Shown in pieces: positions 19,638 to 28,690 of a stretch of DNA of 64,000 bases. Each line of letters opens with the position of its first letter. Within the stretch, counting starts at the first letter, position 1. Position numbers and translations under genes: made by a program. This stretch comes from JADLHS01 sp044225555 (GTDB taxonomy: Bacteria; Verrucomicrobiota; Verrucomicrobiia; Limisphaerales; JADLHS01). The notes beneath the pieces were generated by a model. That model saw nothing but the letters and a program-made list of their open reading frames with translations. It had not been told where the DNA came from and did not search any database. The stretch is from positions 62,001-126,000 of the forward strand of contig JBGAIM010000010.1 in assembly GCA_044225555.1 (NCBI GenBank). The letters are read 5' to 3'.

Positions 19638-20303
19638 ATGAATTGCATTGCCGCAAACAAGCTCAGGTCTTGGTGTGTGATCTTGCTGGCACTCGGTGGG
19701 TTGGTCGTCTCAATTGCATTTGCCTCGGCCGCTCCGGATGCCGCTTCCGTTATCAGCGACCAGATCAATCCGGCGAAGCTGGCCACTCTCGGTCCGCGCG
19801 GCGCCAACGCCCGCGTTCAAAAGTGCGTTTACTGGCTGGCGACCGCGCGGCAGGAACATCGCAACCTCACGGCACTCCTCGATGCAGCCCTGGCTCAAGC
19901 CGGCTACACCAACGCCCTCGCCGCCCAACTCACGCGCGAGGCTTTATTGCGCAACCTCGACATCGCCGACAAGCTGGGCTGCCTCGACGCGGAGGGTCTC
20001 TCCGAAATGCGCCATGGCAAAGCCGCCACCGTCCGCACCGGCCCCTACGCCGGCGATCAGTTGAGCGTTGACCATGTCGTCCCGCGGGCGGTGTGTGTGG
20101 AACTGGACAACGTAATCGCCAACCTTGAGTTGATGCCCCAACGGATGAACTCGGCGAAAGGCGACCGGGTCGGCGAACGTCAGATCCAGAAAGCGGAGGA
20201 ATTCCACCGCGCCGGGCTGCTGGCTGATCGGGGCCTGCGTCAGGTTCAGGTTGCCGCCCGCAAACAATCAGCGACGCGCTTGAGAGCCAGTGCCGGCTTG
20301 TAA
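19638..20303 (+). CDS. Secreted HNH-endonuclease-like protein
   Basis: 221 residues with an N-terminal signal (CVILLALGGLVVSIAFASAAPDA). The C-terminal half carries an HNH-like core: SVDHVVPRAVCVELDNVIANLELMP, where D-H begins the ββα-metal motif and N-x-x-x-N-L-x-x-M-P matches the middle Asn segment, ending near MNSAKGD. HNH folds cut nucleic acid with a bound metal. Export would place this in the periplasm or outside, consistent with nutrient or extracellular DNA degradation. It converges on the SNF2 helicase gene (24 bp apart). Activity is inferred from motif only. Confidence 0.65.
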   Translation: MNCIAANKLRSWCVILLALGGLVVSIAFASAAPDAASVISDQINPAKLATLGPRGANARVQKCVYWLATARQEHRNLTALLDAALAQAGYTNALAAQLTREALLRNLDIADKLGCLDAEGLSEMRHGKAATVRTGPYAGDQLSVDHVVPRAVCVELDNVIANLELMPQRMNSAKGDRVGERQIQKAEEFHRAGLLADRGLRQVQVAARKQSATRLRASAGL

Positions 20304-20327
20304 GGTTTGGCGAAAGTTCGCGCTGGC

Positions 20328-23300
20328 TCACGCCAGCAATTCCTGAATTTCCTCCCAGTTCAACGACGCGGCAAACTCCTCTTCGTCGCCGATGGTTGCT
20401 TGGATGATCTCGCGCTTGCGGTTTTGCAGAGTGAGTATTTTTTCCTCAACCGTGTCGCGCGTGATGAGTTTGTAGCTCGTCACGACTCGCGTCTGCCCGA
20501 TACGATGGGCGCGATCCGTCGCCTGATCTTCCACTGCTGGATTCCACCACGGATCAAAATGCACTACGGTGTCCGCGCCAGTGAGGTTGAGCCCGACGCC
20601 ACCGGCTTTCAGGCTGATGAGGAACACCGGAATCGTCGCGGTTGATTGGAATCTCTCCACGACTTTGGCGCGATCAGTGGTTGAGCCGTCGAGGTAACAA
20701 TACTCAATGCCTTCTTCCGCCAGCCGCTCTTTCAGCAAGGTTAGCATCCCGACGAACTGGCTGAACACGAGCACGCGATGTCCGCCATCGATGACTTCCT
20801 CCAGCAGTTCGCTGAACAGCTCGAGCTTGCCGGACGCAGCGGTGGTCGGAGCGCCGAGCGCCGGCTCGGCTCGCTGCAATTCGGAAACTGGCCGAGCCGG
20901 CGCTGGGTGCTCCTCCAGCTTCAGCAGCCGCAGATCGCAACACACCTGCCGCAATCGCAGCAACGCCGTCAGCACGACCATGCGGCTCTTAGCGATGCCT
21001 TGCGCGCCCACCGCTTCGAGCACTTCTTTCCGGGTCGCTTCAATGACCTGTTGATAAACGCCGCGCTGATCAGGTGTGAGTTCACAGAATGAAACCTGTT
21101 CCAGCTTCGCGGGCAAATCCGCCGCCACGTCCTTCTTCAAACGCCGCAACAGGAACGGACGCAACCGCCGCGCGAGCCGTGCCTGGGCTTCGATGTTCTT
21201 CTCCTTCGCGATGGGCAACTCGTAGCGCTCGCGGAAATCCTTCGCCGTGCCGAGATAGCCCGGCATGAGGAAGTCGAAGATGGACCACAGATCGAGCACG
21301 GAGTTTTCCATCGGCGTGCCGGTGAGCACCAGGCGATGGTGGGCTCGCACTGCTTTCACCGCCTGCGCGTTCTGCGTCTGGCGATTCTTGATGTGCTGCG
21401 CTTCGTCGAGCACCACAGTATCGAATTCGATTTCGCGATATTTCTCCGCGTCGCGCCGGATCAACGCATAGCTCGTCACCACGACTTGGTGCGTGGCGAT
21501 CTGATCGAAATGTGCGTGGCGATCTGGACCACTCAGCGCGAGCACCTTCAACTCCGGGGTAAACTTCTTCGCCTCGGCCACCCAGTTGAACACGAGGCTC
21601 GTCGGACAGACGATGAGATGGGGCCGGACGTTGGCTTTCGGCAGTGTGTTCAGAAACGCCAGTGTTTGCAGGGTTTTCCCCAAGCCCATTTCATCCGCGA
21701 GAATGCCGCCGAAGTCGTTCTCGCGCAGAAAACCCAGCCAGGCCACACCTTGTTTCTGATACGGACGCAACACGCTTTCCAAGTGGCCGAGCGGCGGGCA
21801 CTCCAGTTTCGCCTCGCCGCTCTGGGTGGCGGCCCGATCGCGCCACCCGGCGGGGGCTTGCACCTTCCAATCGGAGTGCTGTCGCAACGTCGCTTCGAGA
21901 AAACCGGCCTGCTGGTTGTTGATGCGATATCCCTGTGCGTTCTGTTGTGGCGCGCAGTCAAGCAGCACTTCCTGCAATTCCTCCACCGCGCCAGTATCAA
22001 TCACCGCCATCTTGCCGTTCTTGAGCCGGGTATGGCTCTGGCCCGACAACAACAATCGCTGAATGTCTGCCGCGGAAAACGTGTCGCCACCGCTCGACGT
22101 GAACACAACGCCCAAATCAAACCACTGCACGCCTGACGCGGTGATTTGAAACTGCGGCTCGACGCGCTCAATGTTCTTCAGCGTGCGATTCTCCAACTGT
22201 TCATCCAACGTCACGCTCCACTCGCGTTGCAATTTGGGAAATTCGCGCGCAAAGAAATTCAATACGCCGCTCTGCCCGGCGAGTTGCAACTTGCCTTGGC
22301 TGTCCGGGCCGATGAAGCCGCTGCGTTGCAAGCGCGCCAGGGCCGCGCGTTCGGCGTTGAAGTCGCGCGTGGAATAACGCGTGGGCACGTCGGGATCGGG
22401 CAGCCACACGCTTTCGTCGGACGCGGTCACGCCGACGGTCATGATTCGCGAGCCGTAGGCGCATTGGAGCAGCGCGCCGAGTTGCGCGAGTCCGCCGCGC
22501 AACGACAACACAAAGCGCGGCGCTTGGGGTTCGAGTGTGAAATCTTCCAGCTTGAAATTAGCGTCCACGCCACCGCTGGCCTGCAACTGCGGCCAATGTT
22601 GACTTAGGAACATTGGCACTTGCGACCGTGGCACGCGTACCGGGGCTTGCAAAACACTCTGCGTTCCCGGCGGCAAGCCGAGCGGTTGCAGCGTCTGCTG
22701 GTGCCAGACCCAATCGCCGACGAACGCAAACGCGGTGGCTTTTTCTTTCAGCGCGAAAACAATCTCGCCATTCGCCTCCAATGTGACGCGCAACGGCAAT
22801 TGAAACGGCGTGCGGGTCACCGTCACCGCGTTCGCTTTGCCCAGCGTGATGTTTTCGTGCTCGGCGAGCAGCGGCAGCAAAGCGGCAAAATCCTTGGTGT
22901 CCAACTGTAAGAGTGCCGGGGTCTCGCCATTGGCCAACGCTTCAATGCGCTCAATGATTGCGTCGTCCTGCGCTGAGAAGGCAAACGTGCGGCCCTTGGG
23001 TAACGCATTCAGCGGGCAGCGTCCGCCACTCCATTTCGCCTCGAACACCAGCATGATTTTGCCGCGCGCGCTGGCTTGCTCGAAGTTTGGCGGGAGGATG
23101 AGAAACAATTCCGCGGGTTCGCCGCTCGCTGCGCGTTGAAGAGAAGAATCTCGATTGGGCAACGACTTTGGTTGTGTGATGCTGCCAGTCGCCCGCGACG
23201 GTGGTGAAGGTGTTGTGGTTTTTGGCTTTTGCGCTTCAATCCAATGCAGCGCCACCGCAACACCGTGCGCGCAGATCTTGCCCCACTCGCGCGCCTCCCG

Positions 23301-23519
23301 GCAGGTGCAGAGGTTCTCGATATCAATCTCGTTCTTGATGACCAGCGAAGCGCGAAACGAAACGCCGTCGTTCTGCACCACGCCGCGCAAGAGCGGTGGT
23401 TGCCAATGGGAACTCAGCACCTGACCGAGTTGCAGATAGGCGCGGGCGTGTTTCACCACGTCCCAACCGGCGGCTTTTTGCAACAAGGCTTCGTTCAGTT
23501 CCACAGACATTGCATTCAA
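20328..23519 (-). CDS. SNF2-family DNA helicase/ATPase with N-terminal SWIM zinc finger
   Basis: 1063 residues. Near residue 70-95 a SWIM motif (CTCREAREWGKICAHGVAV: CxC...CxH) supplies a zinc site. After a long bacterial SNF2 middle region come the two RecA-like lobes: Walker A DEMGLGKT, DEAQH box, LTGTPMEN, then FSQFVGML, LKAGGVGLNLT and DRAHRIGQT (motif VI). Such proteins translocate on duplex DNA and remodel nucleoprotein; in bacteria they are linked to RNA polymerase recycling or DNA repair. It is divergent from typA across a 298-bp gap. Confidence 0.92.
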   Translation of the reverse strand: MNAMSVELNEALLQKAAGWDVVKHARAYLQLGQVLSSHWQPPLLRGVVQNDGVSFRASLVIKNEIDIENLCTCREAREWGKICAHGVAVALHWIEAQKPKTTTPSPPSRATGSITQPKSLPNRDSSLQRAASGEPAELFLILPPNFEQASARGKIMLVFEAKWSGGRCPLNALPKGRTFAFSAQDDAIIERIEALANGETPALLQLDTKDFAALLPLLAEHENITLGKANAVTVTRTPFQLPLRVTLEANGEIVFALKEKATAFAFVGDWVWHQQTLQPLGLPPGTQSVLQAPVRVPRSQVPMFLSQHWPQLQASGGVDANFKLEDFTLEPQAPRFVLSLRGGLAQLGALLQCAYGSRIMTVGVTASDESVWLPDPDVPTRYSTRDFNAERAALARLQRSGFIGPDSQGKLQLAGQSGVLNFFAREFPKLQREWSVTLDEQLENRTLKNIERVEPQFQITASGVQWFDLGVVFTSSGGDTFSAADIQRLLLSGQSHTRLKNGKMAVIDTGAVEELQEVLLDCAPQQNAQGYRINNQQAGFLEATLRQHSDWKVQAPAGWRDRAATQSGEAKLECPPLGHLESVLRPYQKQGVAWLGFLRENDFGGILADEMGLGKTLQTLAFLNTLPKANVRPHLIVCPTSLVFNWVAEAKKFTPELKVLALSGPDRHAHFDQIATHQVVVTSYALIRRDAEKYREIEFDTVVLDEAQHIKNRQTQNAQAVKAVRAHHRLVLTGTPMENSVLDLWSIFDFLMPGYLGTAKDFRERYELPIAKEKNIEAQARLARRLRPFLLRRLKKDVAADLPAKLEQVSFCELTPDQRGVYQQVIEATRKEVLEAVGAQGIAKSRMVVLTALLRLRQVCCDLRLLKLEEHPAPARPVSELQRAEPALGAPTTAASGKLELFSELLEEVIDGGHRVLVFSQFVGMLTLLKERLAEEGIEYCYLDGSTTDRAKVVERFQSTATIPVFLISLKAGGVGLNLTGADTVVHFDPWWNPAVEDQATDRAHRIGQTRVVTSYKLITRDTVEEKILTLQNRKREIIQATIGDEEEFAASLNWEEIQELLA

Positions 23520-23687
23520 TATGCGGGCCAGACGTCGTCTGGTTCAAGGATGCAGAAGCTGGTTCAACCCCGGAGACGCCGAGGCGCAGAGCGGACGGTA
23601 GAAGCTGCGTGGCAGTTGCATCCCGCTATTTCCAGCGGGTTTTCTTGGTTGTAGCCTTGAAGGACTCAATTTCGCGCGCGCGCGAGC

Positions 23688-23715
23688 TTGACCTTTTGGC
23701 GCAATTCTCCATTCT
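23688..23715 (+). promoter_or_regulatory. Possible sigma-70-type promoter for typA
   Basis: GCTTGACC (-35 TTGACC at 23688-23693), then 16 bp, then CATTCT at 23710-23715. The -35 and the 16-bp spacing match the better promoter set in the 39-46.5 kb region, but the -10 is poor. It would give a leader of about 100 nt. The rest of the 23520-23817 gap shows nothing I can name. Confidence 0.3.
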
Positions 23716-23817
23716 ACCCGGCCCGGCAGATTCGCCTCGTCGCAGTTGCAGCCCGGTAATGACACCGGACTGCGTTTCCCGGTCGCAGCAGCTTGATGCG
23801 GCTGTTACTATTGCGTC

Positions 23818-25674
23818 GTGGACGAACCGGTCATTTACGATATGCAGCACATTCGAAACATCGCGATCATCGCGCACGTTGATCATGGCAAGACCACGCT
23901 CGTGGATTGCCTCCTGAAACAATCCGGCACCTTCCGCGCCAACCAACATGAGTCCCAGGAGGAGCGCCTGATGGATTCGATGGACCTGGAAAAGGAAAAG
24001 GGCATCACCATCCGGGCCAAAAACGCGGCGTTCAAATACAAGAATTACCACGTGAACATCGTGGACACGCCCGGCCACGCGGATTTCGGCGGCGAGGTCG
24101 AGCGCATCATGAACATGATTGACGGCGTGCTGCTGGTGGTGGACGCGGCAGAAGGTCCGCAGGCGCAGACGCGTTTCGTGCTACGCAAGGCGCTCGAAGC
24201 CGGCGCGAAGCCCATCGTGGTCATCAACAAGATTGACCGCGACAATGCCGATCCCAAGAAGGTGCTGGATCAGGTGTTCGAGTTGTTTGTGTCGCTCAAC
24301 GCCACCGATGAGCAGTTGGATTTCCCGTTCATCTACTGTTCGGCCAAGGCGGGGTATGCCAAGGAACAACTGGACCACGTGACGGGGACGATGGAGCCGC
24401 TGTTCGACGCGATCGTAAAGCACATTCCGCCTCCGCGCGCCAAGGCGGGTGAAGGTTTCCAGGTGTTGGTGGCGAACCTGGATTACTCGGACTATCTCGG
24501 TCGTATCGCCTTCGGCAAGATTTACGAGGGCAAGATCAAGGTGGGCGATGCGGCCATCTGCCGCCACGGCGATGGCAAGATCGGCAAGGGCAAGATTACC
24601 ATGCTCTACCATTTCGAGGGCATGAAGCGGATTGAAATCAACGAAGCCCATGCAGGAGATATCGTCGGCATCACAGGGTTTGAGGATGTGTTCATCGGTG
24701 AAACGATCTGTGACAGTGAAGCGCGCCCGGCGTTGCCGTACATCCCGATTGATCCGCCGACGATTCAGATGGAGTTCGCGGTGAACGACGGTCCGCTCGC
24801 CGGTCAGGACGGCAAACTCGTCACGGCCCGTCACATCTGGGATCGGCTCGTGAAGGAAATCCGCACGAACGTCGCGCTCCGCATTGCACAAACGAGCGAC
24901 CCGAAGATTTTCGCGGTCAGTGGCCGTGGGGAGATGCAGATTGCGATTCTGGTCGAGCAGATGCGGCGCGAGGGCTACGAGGTTTTGGTGTCGCGCCCGG
25001 AGGTGCTTTGGAAAAAGGACGCGGCCGGCAATCCGCTGGAACCGATTGAAAGGCTCTTTGTCGAAATCCCCAATGAAAACATGGGGACGATCATGGAGAA
25101 TCTTTCCTTCCGCAAGGCCGAGATCACGAACATGAATCATCACGGCAATCAAGTGACGATTGAAGCGTTGATTCCGATGCGCGGACTGATTGGCTTCGAG
25201 ACGGACCTGGTGAACTCGACCAAGGGCATGGGCGTGATGAGTCACTTGTTCCATGAATACGGTCCGGATCGTGGCGAAATTGCCGCGCGCAAGAACGGAT
25301 CGTTGGTGAGCATGGAAGGCGGCGAGGCGACGAGCTACGCTTTGAACATGGTGCAGGAGCGCGGACGGTTGATGATTGTGCCGGGCGACATGATTTACGT
25401 CGGCATGATTGTGGGCGAGAACGCACGCGAGAATGATATCCCGGTGAACCCGGTGAAGGAGAAGCGCCTGACGAACATGCGTTCGCAGGGCGATGGCAAA
25501 GGGATTCAGCTCAGTCCGCCACTGAAGCTCTCACTGGAGCGCGCGCTCGAGTACATTGACGTGGACGAGTACGTGGAAGCCACGCCGAAGAATCTGCGTT
25601 TGCGCAAGAAGGAACTCGACGAGAACAAACGCAAGCGGTCGGAGAAGAGCCGCGTGCTGAAGTTTGTGGAGTAG
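23818..25674 (+). CDS. typA: Translational GTPase TypA/BipA
   Basis: 618 residues if started at GTG 23818; ATG 23842 (MQHIRNIAIIAHVD) gives the more usual N-terminus, and neither has a clear Shine-Dalgarno. The GTPase domain shows G1 AHVDHGKT, G2/G3 around KGITIRAKN and DTPGHADFGGE, and G4 NKID. Domain II, the EF-G-like domains III and V, and the TypA-specific C-terminal domain follow, with the typical ending on a basic tail. TypA binds ribosomes and aids 50S assembly and growth under stress or low temperature. A hairpin lies just after the stop. Confidence 0.97.
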   Translation: MDEPVIYDMQHIRNIAIIAHVDHGKTTLVDCLLKQSGTFRANQHESQEERLMDSMDLEKEKGITIRAKNAAFKYKNYHVNIVDTPGHADFGGEVERIMNMIDGVLLVVDAAEGPQAQTRFVLRKALEAGAKPIVVINKIDRDNADPKKVLDQVFELFVSLNATDEQLDFPFIYCSAKAGYAKEQLDHVTGTMEPLFDAIVKHIPPPRAKAGEGFQVLVANLDYSDYLGRIAFGKIYEGKIKVGDAAICRHGDGKIGKGKITMLYHFEGMKRIEINEAHAGDIVGITGFEDVFIGETICDSEARPALPYIPIDPPTIQMEFAVNDGPLAGQDGKLVTARHIWDRLVKEIRTNVALRIAQTSDPKIFAVSGRGEMQIAILVEQMRREGYEVLVSRPEVLWKKDAAGNPLEPIERLFVEIPNENMGTIMENLSFRKAEITNMNHHGNQVTIEALIPMRGLIGFETDLVNSTKGMGVMSHLFHEYGPDRGEIAARKNGSLVSMEGGEATSYALNMVQERGRLMIVPGDMIYVGMIVGENARENDIPVNPVKEKRLTNMRSQGDGKGIQLSPPLKLSLERALEYIDVDEYVEATPKNLRLRKKELDENKRKRSEKSRVLKFVE

Positions 25675-25680
25675 CTCCTA

Positions 25681-25717
25681 GCCTCCACCCGCGGTGCAGG
25701 AGTCGCGGGTGGCAGGC
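25681..25717 (+). terminator. Hairpin between convergent typA and the DUF465 gene
   Basis: Arms GCCTCCACCCGCG (25681-25693) and CGCGGGTGGCAGGC (25704-25717) pair with one bulge around a 10-nt loop, 6 bp after the typA stop. No strong T-tract follows. It could act on transcripts from both sides. Confidence 0.55.
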
Positions 25718-25736
25718 TGAATCAGGAGCAAACAGA

Positions 25737-25991
25737 TCAGCGCGCGACGCTCGCCGCGGGCGCGTGCTTGATCAGGTGATAGATGTAATCCTTGAGTTTT
25801 GCGCGACGCATCTTGCGCTCCTCGATCTCCTGGTCGGTGGCGAAGTCTATCTCCTCTTCGATGCGATAGATTTCGTCGTCGAGCCGGTGATACTCGTCGT
25901 AAAGGTTGCGGAAGTGGGCATCGCCTTGGAGGCGCTTGATGGTATCGCGATGCTCGGGGAACTCATGTAGGATGGGATGATGCAGGTCCAT
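25737..25991 (-). CDS. DUF465 (YdcH-like) small coiled-coil protein
   Basis: 84 residues, almost entirely helical and charged, with the DUF465 pattern HPxxxEFPEHRDxIxxLxxxDxHFxxLxxEYxxLDxEIxRIE. The family consists of short cytoplasmic helical hairpins of unknown role. A clear AGGAG lies just upstream of ATG 25991. It is not obviously in an operon; the 108 bp to the next minus-strand gene hold no feature I can support. Confidence 0.88.
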   Translation of the reverse strand: MDLHHPILHEFPEHRDTIKRLQGDAHFRNLYDEYHRLDDEIYRIEEEIDFATDQEIEERKMRRAKLKDYIYHLIKHAPAASVAR

Positions 25992-26099
25992 GGGACATTC
26001 TCCTGGTTGAAGTTTGTTTGACTGACGTCATGTCACTCCGGTGTCGCGGCCAATAAACTCTGACTTGCGATCAGACGCCAGTCCTTTTTTGCCTGATTT

Positions 26100-28544
26100 T
26101 TACCCGACCTTGCTTTGCGACGTGGCTGAATATTCCATTCCGACGAGGCAGACGTCGTCGTCGAAGGCGTTATTGACTGCAAACTCGCGGATTTGGCGCA
26201 AGACGGAGTCGAACAATTGCGGCGCGGGCAGTTGCTGATGCTGGGTGACGATGGCCGCGAGCCGGTCCTGGGAATACATCTCGTCCTGCGCAGAATGCAC
26301 TTCGAAGATTCCGTCGGTAAACAGCATGAGCAGGTCGCCGGTGGTCAACTTGATTTCGGAGGTTTGATAGGCGGATTTTTCAAAGAGTCCGAGGGCGGGC
26401 TGGTTTTTCTTGTGCTGGCTCTTGAGTTGTTGGACCTGATTTACTGAGCGTTGCAGCAGCAACGGCTTGGGATGTCCGGCGTTGGAATACTGCAACTGAC
26501 CGGTGGTGGAATTGGCCACGAGATAAAACGCGGTCGTCAGGACGGGGGACCCGGCGTGTTTGAGGATGGCGAAAAGCTCGTTGTTAAGTTTGGTCATGAA
26601 CTGGCCGGGATCGTGGGCCACGGGACGCAGTTCCTCGACGAGCGCCCGGATCATGGCGGTGATCAATGCGGAACGCACGCCGTGTCCCGCCACGTCGCAG
26701 ATGAACACGGCCACTTCGGTGTCGGAAACCGGCGCCACACTGAAGAAATCCCCGCCCACGGTCCCGCTGGGCTGGTAGCGATGGGTGAATTGGAACGCGC
26801 TGTCCTCCGATGATTGCCCGCGGGGCAACACCGGATACAGTTGGGGCAGCATGGCGACCTGGATTTCGCGCGCCATCTTCAGGTCATCCTCCATCTGGAC
26901 GTTCTTGACGTGGAGTTGTTCGCGGCTTTCGGCCAGTTCGGTGTTGGCCTGGCGAATCCGCTGTTCGGCCATCTTTTGTTCGGTGATGTCCCAGAACATC
27001 CCTTGCAAGCCGATGATCTGTCCGGCGAGATCGAAGATGGGGATCTTCAGTACATGTAAGTACTCGTTTTCCGCCTTGCTGAACTTGTTCTCTTCGATCT
27101 GCTCGAAGACCTGGCCGGTCTGCATCACGCGCTGATCGTCATCCTGGCGCTTTTCGGCGAGTTTCTCGGGGAAAATATCAAAGATGGTCCGGCCCATGAT
27201 TTCCTCCAGGGAGCGGCCCACCACACGGCAGAATTGTTTGTTCGCGAAAGTGTACCGGCCCTGCAGGTCCTTGCGGAAGATGCTTTGCGGCATCGTATCC
27301 ACCAGCGAGTGATAGAGCGCTTCGGACTCGCGCAGACTCTCCTGGGCCTGGCGCACGCGTTCTTCGGCCAGCTTTTGCTCGGTGATGTCCCAGAAGATAC
27401 CTTGCAAGCCCACGATCGTTCCGTCCGGACCATACAACGGCGTCTTCACCACCTGCACCACGGTTTTGCTTTGTCCAAGCGGCTGATGTTCCTCGATGAT
27501 TTCAAAGGTCTGGCCGGTGGCCATCACCCGTTGATCGTCGGCGGTGTACTTTGAAGCCAGTTCGCGCGGGAAAAAATCGAAATCCGTTTTGCCGAGGATC
27601 TCCTCCAGTTTGCAGTTGTAATGCCGGCAATACTGTTGATTGGCAAAGGTGAATCGCCCCTCCAGGTCCTTGCGAAAGACGTTCTGAGGCATGGTCTCCA
27701 CCAGGGAGTGGTAGAGCGACTCGGAATTTCGCAAGTGCTGTTGCGCCTCCCGCCGGTGCGTGATGTCCTCCACCGTACCTTCGTAGTAGAGCAGGCGACC
27801 GCCTTGGTCGCGGATGGTCCGGCAATTCTCCGAAATCCAGATCACACTGCCGTCCTTGCGGAAAATCTGCGACTCGAAATCCGTGATCGTATCATGCTCG
27901 TCCATGATGCGCTTGAACTCCTCGCGCCGCCCGGGCATCACGTAAAGCCGCTCCCCGATATCCGTCACGCTCGCCATCAACTCGTCCGGCGTTGCGTAAC
28001 CATAGATGCGCGCCAAGGCCGTGTTCGCAATCAGGTACCGGCCTTCCGGGGTGGTCTGGAAAATACCTTCCACCAGGTGGTCGAAGATGCTGTGGTAGCG
28101 CTCCTCGGCGCGCACCAAGGCCAGATCGGCTTCATGGCGTTCGATGGTGTAACGGATCGAACGCAGCAGCCAGTTGGGGTTGATCTGACTCTTGACCAGA
28201 TAATCCTGCGCCCCGGCATGAACCGCCTCGACGGCGATGGCCTCGTCGTCGGCCGCACCCAGCACAATCACCGGGATGTGCGGCGCCGCATCCTGCAACA
28301 CGGCGATGTTGGCCAGCCCGGCGCCATCAGGCAGGAAAAATTCGAGCAGGATTACACCGAAGTTTTCCTCGGCGAGGCACCCCATGGCTTCCGCCAGCGA
28401 GGCCACCGCGACGACTCCGCCGATGGTTTCGCGGGCATGGTCCAACATGCCGCTGATGGCACGGGCGTAGGCTTCATCGTGCTCGATGAGCAAGATTCGC
28501 AAGGCCTGCCGTCGGGAAATGAGTTCTGTGTCGCGACCAAACAT
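26100..28544 (-). CDS. REC-PAS-PAS-PAS-PP2C (SpoIIE-type) phosphatase with altered receiver
   Basis: 814 residues. Order: receiver-like domain (about 14-130), three PAS domains (about 150-270, 275-400, 410-530; the second and third are close copies, both with SLVxTMPQxxFRKDLxGRxTFANxQ), a short coiled coil, and a PP2C/SpoIIE phosphatase (about 570-805; VGGDFFSV, CDVAGHGVRSAL, FTDGIFE metal motifs). Such proteins usually dephosphorylate anti-sigma-factor antagonists. The receiver is unusual: the phospho-acceptor position reads LLEFFLPDG with Glu in place of Asp, and the acidic pocket reads IEHDE. The switch Lys (YLVKSQ) remains. It may be locked or controlled only through PAS ligands. Confidence 0.88.
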   Translation of the reverse strand: MFGRDTELISRRQALRILLIEHDEAYARAISGMLDHARETIGGVVAVASLAEAMGCLAEENFGVILLEFFLPDGAGLANIAVLQDAAPHIPVIVLGAADDEAIAVEAVHAGAQDYLVKSQINPNWLLRSIRYTIERHEADLALVRAEERYHSIFDHLVEGIFQTTPEGRYLIANTALARIYGYATPDELMASVTDIGERLYVMPGRREEFKRIMDEHDTITDFESQIFRKDGSVIWISENCRTIRDQGGRLLYYEGTVEDITHRREAQQHLRNSESLYHSLVETMPQNVFRKDLEGRFTFANQQYCRHYNCKLEEILGKTDFDFFPRELASKYTADDQRVMATGQTFEIIEEHQPLGQSKTVVQVVKTPLYGPDGTIVGLQGIFWDITEQKLAEERVRQAQESLRESEALYHSLVDTMPQSIFRKDLQGRYTFANKQFCRVVGRSLEEIMGRTIFDIFPEKLAEKRQDDDQRVMQTGQVFEQIEENKFSKAENEYLHVLKIPIFDLAGQIIGLQGMFWDITEQKMAEQRIRQANTELAESREQLHVKNVQMEDDLKMAREIQVAMLPQLYPVLPRGQSSEDSAFQFTHRYQPSGTVGGDFFSVAPVSDTEVAVFICDVAGHGVRSALITAMIRALVEELRPVAHDPGQFMTKLNNELFAILKHAGSPVLTTAFYLVANSTTGQLQYSNAGHPKPLLLQRSVNQVQQLKSQHKKNQPALGLFEKSAYQTSEIKLTTGDLLMLFTDGIFEVHSAQDEMYSQDRLAAIVTQHQQLPAPQLFDSVLRQIREFAVNNAFDDDVCLVGMEYSATSQSKVG

Positions 28545-28690
28545 AAGTCAGTTGGCTTGTTCCTTCCGCCGCGAACCGAAAATGACAGGCGCGCGCGCGC
28601 CCTGCAAGCGGATTGAAACGCCTAGTCAACTGTCGTCTTCGTCCTTTTCAGCGTGCGTGAGCCTTACTAGGATGCTGTCTTCGCAGCATC

